A DNA stretch of 11,695 nt from NCBI GenBank assembly GCA_040902925.1, contig JBBDWJ010000338.1, positions 1-11,695 on the forward strand. Direction: 5' to 3'. Shown piece after piece: positions 7,432-11,695 of the stretch (positions are counted from its first letter, which is position 1; each line of letters starts with the position of its first letter). Under the pieces are notes generated by a model. That model had not been told where the DNA came from, did not search any database, and saw only the letters and a list, made by a program, of their open reading frames with translations. Source of the stretch: JBBDWJ01 sp040902925 (GTDB taxonomy: Bacteria; Acidobacteriota; Terriglobia; Bryobacterales; UBA6623). A program made the translations under genes and the position numbers.

Positions 7432-7633
7432 CGAATTGGCTTTCTGCCGCGCGCCTGATTGTCGCGGGCGCCCAGGCTGGTCCCTCGCCGCGAAGCATTG
7501 GCCGGCTCGACATTGCAGTTAGTTGAAGTCCGCTTGCCTCGACGCCGCAGCTCAACCCTAGGCGCCCGTCGCATTCTTCCGGCAGCTTTCCGTGGGCTCG
7601 GTTTATCGTCACGTTGGAGCGGGAGGAAGGGGA

Positions 7634-9106
7634 ATGGAAATCGCCTGCCCTGTCATGAGCCATCTGGCGTCCGCGCTGGCCGCGGCTACGTTCTGGGCCG
7701 TCGCCGCCGTGGCGCAAACAACGCCCTCCGCGGTCGAGCCCGCCCTCACCACGCGGGAAATCGGCCCGCCTCCGCCCGTCGCGGATCTTTCCCAAATCAG
7801 CCGCTCGTTCGAACAGTTGTCGCTCGATGTCTCTCCCGCTGTCGTGCAGGTGATCGTGTCGGGCTACGCGCCCTCCGCGCGGGGCGACTCGCAAACCGTT
7901 CTCTCGAAACAGCGCAGCGGCGGCTCGGGCGTGATCGTCGATCCGGAGGGCTACATCATCACCAACGCCCACGTCGTCGAGGGCGCTCAGCGCGTGCAGG
8001 TCTTGCTGGCTTCGCGCATCGTCGCGCCGTCGAGCCAGAGCTCGATTCTGAAAGCGCGCCCGCGGCCGATCGAGGCAAAGGTCCTCGCGGTGGACGCCGA
8101 AACGGACCTCGCCTTCCTCAAGATCGAAGAGAGCGGCCTGCCGTCTCTCACGCTGTCCGACTCCGACTCCTTGCAGCAAGGCCAGCTCGTGTTCGCCTTC
8201 GGCAGCCCGTTGGGCCTCGAAAATTCGGTCACTATGGGCATCGTCAGCGCGGTCGCGCGCCAACTCGAGCCCGACCACCCGATGATTTACGTTCAAACCG
8301 ACACCGCCATCAATCCCGGCAACAGCGGTGGCCCGCTCGTCAATACCCGCGGCCAGGTCGTCGGCATCAACACCCTGATTCTGTCGCAATCGGGAGGCAA
8401 CGAAGGGCTCGGCTTCGCCGCCCCCAGCAACATCGTGCGCGCGATTTACCAGCAGGTGCGCCAGCGCGGCGAAATCCTGCGCGGCGAAATCGGCGTGCGC
8501 GCTCAGACGATCACCCCGCTGCTCGCCGAAGCGCTCGGGCTGGCGCAGGACTGGGGTGTGGTGGCCGGCGACGTCGCGCCAGGCGGTCCGGCCGATATTG
8601 CCGGTCTCCAGGTCGGTGACGTCATTCTCTCGCTCGACGGCAAGGTCATGGAGAACGGGCGTCAGTTCCAGGTCAATCTTTACCGCTACGCCATCGGCGA
8701 TGTCGTTCACCTCAACGTTCTTCGCGGACAAGAGCAGCAGGCGATTCAAGTCGCCGTCCTCGAGCGTACGAAAGATCCGGAACGCCTGCGCCGGCTGGTC
8801 AGCCGCGCCCAAAACCTCATTCCACAACTGGGCGTTCTGGCCATCGGAGTCAACCGCGATCTCGCCAAGATGCTGCCGCCGCTCCGCAGACCTGGCGGTG
8901 TGATCGTCGCCGCCATCGTTGCCGACGGCCCGTATTGGAAAGCCGAATTCCAGACCGGCGATGTGATCCATGCGGTCAACCGCACACCGGTCGGCGACCT
9001 GCCCGACCTGCGCAAAGCCCTCGAACCGCTGAAGCCGGGCGACCCCGTCGCGGTGCAGATCGAACGCGATGGGGAATTGTCCTTCGCCGTTTTTCAGTTT
9101 GAATAG
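7634..9106 (+). CDS. Periplasmic HtrA/DegP-type serine protease with two PDZ domains
   Basis: 490-aa exported trypsin-fold protease that degrades or refolds damaged envelope proteins. I chose ATG 7634 because GGAGG (7622-7626) lies 7 nt upstream; the GTG at 7592 in the same frame has no such site. The signal peptide spans about residues 1-27, ending AVAQ. The catalytic triad is visible as H113 in TNAHVV, D158 in ETDLAFLKI and S231 in NPGNSGGPL, all intact. PDZ1 covers about 285-377 (GVVAGDVAPGGPADIAGL around 308-325) and PDZ2 about 395-488 (GGVIVAAIVADGPYWKAEF around 421-439), matching a DegP/DegQ layout. The stretch between the catalytic His and Asp (about residues 125-148) is longer than the usual compact strand pair and rich in Ser and Pro. 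The gene lies 202 nt after the nucleotide carrier and 242 nt before the antiporter, so probably has its own promoter. The particular subfamily (DegP, DegQ or Mucd) cannot be fixed from sequence alone. Confidence 0.96.
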   Translation: MEIACPVMSHLASALAAATFWAVAAVAQTTPSAVEPALTTREIGPPPPVADLSQISRSFEQLSLDVSPAVVQVIVSGYAPSARGDSQTVLSKQRSGGSGVIVDPEGYIITNAHVVEGAQRVQVLLASRIVAPSSQSSILKARPRPIEAKVLAVDAETDLAFLKIEESGLPSLTLSDSDSLQQGQLVFAFGSPLGLENSVTMGIVSAVARQLEPDHPMIYVQTDTAINPGNSGGPLVNTRGQVVGINTLILSQSGGNEGLGFAAPSNIVRAIYQQVRQRGEILRGEIGVRAQTITPLLAEALGLAQDWGVVAGDVAPGGPADIAGLQVGDVILSLDGKVMENGRQFQVNLYRYAIGDVVHLNVLRGQEQQAIQVAVLERTKDPERLRRLVSRAQNLIPQLGVLAIGVNRDLAKMLPPLRRPGGVIVAAIVADGPYWKAEFQTGDVIHAVNRTPVGDLPDLRKALEPLKPGDPVAVQIERDGELSFAVFQFE

Positions 9107-9107
9107 G

Positions 9108-9125
9108 CGACGGGCGAGCCCGTCG
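9108..9125 (+). terminator. Stem-loop just after the htrA-like gene
   Basis: CGACGGG (9108-9114), a four-base loop CGAG, then CCCGTCG (9119-9125) form a perfect 7-bp GC-rich hairpin two bases after the TAG stop. There is no following T tract, so it is either an imperfect intrinsic terminator or an mRNA 3'-end stabiliser. Confidence 0.45.
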
Positions 9126-9170
9126 GTCCCGCCACCCGCCGCACGGCATTGAGTCCATCTGCGCGACAGT

Positions 9171-9188
9171 GCTAAATTTAGCTATAAC
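9171..9188 (+). promoter_or_regulatory. AT-rich palindrome with adjoining -10-like box
   Basis: GCTAAATTTAGC (9171-9182) is a perfect 12-bp palindrome. It directly abuts TATAAC (9183-9188), one mismatch from the sigma-70 -10 consensus. The surrounding 9170-9217 is markedly AT-rich in an otherwise GC-rich window. This lies about 160 nt before the antiporter start. A -35 box at the correct spacing is not obvious; TTGAGT at 9149-9154 is too far from TATAAC (28 nt) and would pair better with a box inside the palindrome. The promoter or operator role is inferred. Confidence 0.35.
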
Positions 9189-9348
9189 TTCAAGCTGACA
9201 AGTACGATAAATAAATAGCGACTGGCTGAATCCGTCCGCTCGCACGGATGGACTCCCGCAAAGATTGACCCACAGCCGGCGTTCTGCATTCCCGCGCGAA
9301 ATCCTAGATATCCGTAGCCTGCACCCTACTTACGAGTGGAAACCTAAC

Positions 9349-10677
9349 ATGAAGCGCATTCTGTTGCTCGCAACCTCTGTGTGGTTGATGGGAACTCTCT
9401 TTCTCGGACCGGCCTTCGCGGCCGAGGCGGAAGCGGAGGCAGGTAGCCACGGCCATATCTCCACTTTTCTTTTCGCGATGGCGACGATTCTGATAGCCGC
9501 CAAGATCGGCGGTGAGCTGTTCGAACGGATGCACCAGCCGGCCGTCCTGGGTGAGCTGGTCTTCGGCGTCATCCTGGGCAACCTGTCGTTGCTGGGCCTT
9601 CACTCGTTCGAAGTGCTCAAGACCTTGCCGGATATTCAAACCGCGGCCGAGATCGGCGTAATCCTGCTGCTGTTCGAAGTGGGTCTGGAGTCGAATCTCC
9701 ACGGGCTGCTTGCCGTGGGCCTCTCCGCGGCTGTTGTAGCGATGCTCGGCGTCATCGCTCCGGTCATCCTGGGCTATTTCGTTTCGATGTGGTTTCTGCC
9801 GGATGCAGCCTGGTATGTGCATCTGTTCGCCGGCGCAACCCTGGCCGCGACGAGCGTCGGCATCACCGCGCGCGTGCTGAAAGACCTCCGCAAGATGGAC
9901 ACGCCCGAGGCCCGCATCATCCTGGGAGCCGCTGTCGTCGATGACGTATTGGGACTGATCATCCTGGCCGTCGCGGCTGGTCTGGTCACTTCGATCGACG
10001 CCGGCGGGTCGGCCGACATCACGCTCGGGCCGGTGCTGCAGATCATCGGCACGGCGCTGGTTTTTCTGGTCGGCGCCGTCCTCATCGGCCGCGTGCTGGC
10101 CGGCAAAGTCCTGCATTTCGGAGCACGCGCCCGTGTCGCGGGGCTGCCGATCGTGTTGAGTCTTGTCTATTGCTTCGTGCTCGCCGGGTTGGCCGAAGCC
10201 GCCGGGCTGGCGGCCATCGTGGGCGCCTTCGCCGCCGGCCTGGTTCTCGATGAAGCCTCCTACGAAGCGTATCCGGAAATGAAAACCCGCCGTATCGAAG
10301 AGCTGGTCGCGCCCATCAGCCACATCTTCGTTCCGGTGTTCTTCGTGTTGATGGGCATTCGCGTCGATCTGCGTTCGTTCAGCTCGCTCAGCGTGCTGCA
10401 GTTCGCCGGCGCGCTCAGCATCGCCGCCATCCTCGGCAAGCAAGTCTGCTCGCTCGGCGTGTTTGAAAAAGGCCTCAACCGTATCGCTATCGGAGTCGGC
10501 ATGATTCCCCGCGGCGAGGTCGGCCTGATCTTCGCCGGCATGGGCGCAAAACTTTCCGTGGGCGGCGTCCCCGTGTTTTCCGCCGAGACCTATTCCGCCA
10601 TGGTCGTCATGGTGATGATCACCACTCTGGCGACGCCGCCGCTGCTGAAGCATTTCATGGCGACCAAGCCCGCCTGA
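9349..10677 (+). CDS. CPA2-family Na+/H+ antiporter (NapA/KefB-like)
   Basis: 442-aa inner-membrane cation/proton exchanger for pH and sodium homeostasis. A start at ATG 9349 is favoured: it opens directly into a signal-like segment (MKRILLLATS, cut site near FAAEA at 23-27), whereas the in-frame TTG at 9265 adds 28 charged residues. The ribosome binding site is weak (GAGTGG, 8 nt upstream). Family features are GGELFERMHQPAVLGEL (54-70), LLLFEVGLE (106-114), GATLAATSVGITARVL (162-177), the ion-binding pair VVDDVLGL with D198-D199, and MIPRGEVGLIFA (385-396). The DD pair is the mark of electrogenic CPA2 exchangers of NapA type, in contrast to the single acidic residue in electroneutral ones. 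The protein ends right after the transport core, so it lacks the TrkA-N/RCK regulatory domain of KefB/KefC. A cleavable signal before the first transmembrane helix is uncommon but known in this family. The gene appears monocistronic. The transported ion (Na+ or K+) is not fixed by sequence. Confidence 0.95.
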   Translation: MKRILLLATSVWLMGTLFLGPAFAAEAEAEAGSHGHISTFLFAMATILIAAKIGGELFERMHQPAVLGELVFGVILGNLSLLGLHSFEVLKTLPDIQTAAEIGVILLLFEVGLESNLHGLLAVGLSAAVVAMLGVIAPVILGYFVSMWFLPDAAWYVHLFAGATLAATSVGITARVLKDLRKMDTPEARIILGAAVVDDVLGLIILAVAAGLVTSIDAGGSADITLGPVLQIIGTALVFLVGAVLIGRVLAGKVLHFGARARVAGLPIVLSLVYCFVLAGLAEAAGLAAIVGAFAAGLVLDEASYEAYPEMKTRRIEELVAPISHIFVPVFFVLMGIRVDLRSFSSLSVLQFAGALSIAAILGKQVCSLGVFEKGLNRIAIGVGMIPRGEVGLIFAGMGAKLSVGGVPVFSAETYSAMVVMVMITTLATPPLLKHFMATKPA

Positions 10678-10690
10678 GAACCCAAAGTGA

Positions 10691-10712
10691 GGACGGGCCC
10701 TCATGCCGGTCC
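10691..10712 (+). terminator. Weak stem-loop after the antiporter gene
   Basis: GGAC pairs with GTCC and GGC with GCC around a CCTCAT loop, with one G-G mismatch, 14 nt after the antiporter stop. There is only a TT after it, so termination is possible rather than clear. Confidence 0.33.
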
Positions 10713-10840
10713 TTCGCTGCGCGGCTTGAGATGAACGCACCGAACAAACGAAGGTCGGGCGCTTCTTGAAGCGAGGCCAAGCTTTCAAAATCGGCAATGG
10801 ACTGCTCCCGGCGGTTCCGGCGATCCGGCGATTCCGAAGA

Positions 10841-10872
10841 CCCGTTCACGGGGCTTGCCCGGCGCTGCCGGG
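10841..10872 (+). other. Two adjacent GC-rich hairpins
   Basis: CCCG-TTCA-CGGG (10841-10852) is followed six bases later by CCCGGC-GCT-GCCGGG (10858-10872), then TTCT. Both stems are perfect. They may form a transcript 3' end or an untranslated-region structure. Neither is followed by a real T tract. Confidence 0.4.
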
Positions 10873-11106
10873 TTCTAGGCTAGGCCGGCCGTTTGCAGCC
10901 AGTTGGCGCGCTCATCGCGGCGCCTTGTTTCCAGTCCGGTTTCCGGTCCGCTTCAGCGGCTTCCAAATTCGACCGCTGATGAACTGCACGCAGCCGGCGT
11001 ACCCCAAACCCCATCGCTAGAGTTTCCACGCACCAAGTTGTTATCCTGGAGTATTCTCGCTGAGCTTTTTGCGATGGCAAGCGGGAATGCCTGGAGGGAG
11101 AATCCG

Positions 11107-11695
11107 ATGTCCAAGTCGATTTCGCGCCGTAGTTTCGTAGCCAGCACGGCCGCCATGGCCGCTGCCCCCGCGTTTCTGAACGCGCAGGCCACCGGCAGCC
11201 GCATCGCGATCGGCTGGGTCGGCCTCGGCAACCGCGGCAACAATCACATCAACACGATGATGGCGCAGGCCCGCAACGATGGCTATATCAAAGCCATTTG
11301 CGAAGCGTTCGCCCCTCGCCTGGCGAAGGGAAAAGACAACGTCGCCACCAAGCAAGGGCAGGCGCCCGACACCTATAGCGACTACTACCGCATGCTCGAA
11401 GACGACTCCATCGACGCCGTCGTCATCATGACTCCCGAGCACCTGCACCGCGATATGGCGATCGCCGCTCTCGACGCCGGCAAGCATGTCTACTGCGAAA
11501 AACCGCTGACGCACACCATCGAGGAAGGCTTTGAGATTCTGGAAGCCGTCAAGCGGAGCGGCAAGAAATTTCAGGTCGGCACGCAGCGCCGCAGCTCGCT
11601 GATCTACAAGAAGGCCAAAGAGATCTACGAATCGGGCGTCCTCGGCAAAGTCGTCTACGCACGGGGGTTCGATGCGCCGGTGCTGTTGACGTACG
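11107..11695 (+). CDS. Tat-exported Gfo/Idh/MocA-family oxidoreductase (5' part)
   Basis: The first 196 residues of a gene cut by the window edge. The start at 11107 has an excellent GGAGGGAG site 6 nt upstream. The N-terminus SRRSFVAST (6-14) is a twin-arginine signal, followed by an Ala-rich hydrophobic stretch and a probable cut near AQA (26-28), so the protein is exported already folded with its cofactor. The Rossmann fold begins at IAIGWVGLGNRG (33-44) with the dinucleotide-binding glycines G39, G41 and G44. CEKPLTHT (130-137) carries the EKP motif whose Lys is conserved in the family. Members use NAD(P) to oxidise or reduce sugars, inositols or related cyclitols; the substrate here is unknown. 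Tat-exported paralogues of this family are abundant in Acidobacteriota and Planctomycetota, which fits the proposed source. The C-terminal substrate domain is off the window, so intactness of the gene cannot be judged. Confidence 0.95.
   Translation, partial: MSKSISRRSFVASTAAMAAAPAFLNAQATGSRIAIGWVGLGNRGNNHINTMMAQARNDGYIKAICEAFAPRLAKGKDNVATKQGQAPDTYSDYYRMLEDDSIDAVVIMTPEHLHRDMAIAALDAGKHVYCEKPLTHTIEEGFEILEAVKRSGKKFQVGTQRRSSLIYKKAKEIYESGVLGKVVYARGFDAPVLLTY

Larger units (their letters stand above)
10678..11106. other. Intergenic region between antiporter and oxidoreductase
   Basis: This 429-nt gap holds three GC-rich hairpins (10691-10712, 10841-10852, 10858-10872) and, at its right end, the strong ribosome binding site GGAGGGAG (11093-11100) of the next gene. 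A TG-T-TATCCT extended -10-like string at 11039-11047 is a possible promoter but has no -35 partner. The open frames on both strands here lack ribosome binding sites and have unconvincing products. Confidence 0.55.

Noticed and set aside
7397..8971. Very long (524 codons) open frame antisense to the protease gene
   Set aside because: It mirrors the protease codons, has no ribosome binding site, and its product is rich in Asp, Arg, His and Gly in the pattern of a high-GC antisense shadow. The plus-strand gene has an intact catalytic triad.
9304..10797. 497-codon open frame antisense to the antiporter gene
   Set aside because: A shadow of the hydrophobic codons of the antiporter: the product is full of Gln, His, Asp and Arg with no domain, and it has no start signal.
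10766..11020. 84-codon plus-strand open frame after the antiporter
   Set aside because: No ribosome binding site, a composition dominated by Arg/Pro/Phe, and it runs through GC-rich hairpins.

Overview
The window is high-GC chromosomal DNA from a free-living Gram-negative bacterium. The outer-membrane Omp85 barrel, exported proteins with signal peptides, a Tat-exported Gfo/Idh/MocA oxidoreductase and an NTT-type nucleotide carrier together suggest an acidobacterium of the Bryobacterales/Solibacterales type. That placement is inference from gene content, not a phylogenetic result. No rRNA, tRNA, CRISPR array, insertion sequence or phage gene was seen.

Layout. Minus strand, 5-1489: glycerol kinase (glpK). 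The gap 1490-1956 holds a candidate 51-aa gene (1655-1810, GTG start with a strong ribosome binding site), followed on the plus strand by an unrecognised 108-aa protein (1957-2283). Minus strand, 2390-5523: a two-gene operon with an 11-nt gap. The upstream gene encodes a POTRA-less Omp85/BamA-like outer-membrane barrel. The downstream gene encodes a 599-aa exported protein of unassigned function in which I can see a protein-kinase-like residue set (Lys, Glu, Asp...Asn, DFG). A 555-nt divergent gap (5524-6078) carries a seven-copy tandem repeat of 15-16 nt. Plus strand from 6079: an NTT-family nucleotide carrier, a periplasmic HtrA-type serine protease with two PDZ domains, a CPA2 Na+/H+ antiporter and, running off the right edge, a Tat-exported Gfo/Idh/MocA oxidoreductase.

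The plus-strand genes are separated by 200-430 nt, so they look like single transcription units, not one operon. HtrA, the Omp85 barrel and the kinase-like exported protein all act at or beyond the cell envelope. The other genes are ordinary metabolism and transport.

The most interesting unit is the Omp85 plus exported kinase-like pair. Next are the small gene at 1655, whose reading frame stays open past its stop codon, and the repeat array between the divergent genes. The very long antisense open frames in the window are treated as high-GC shadows.
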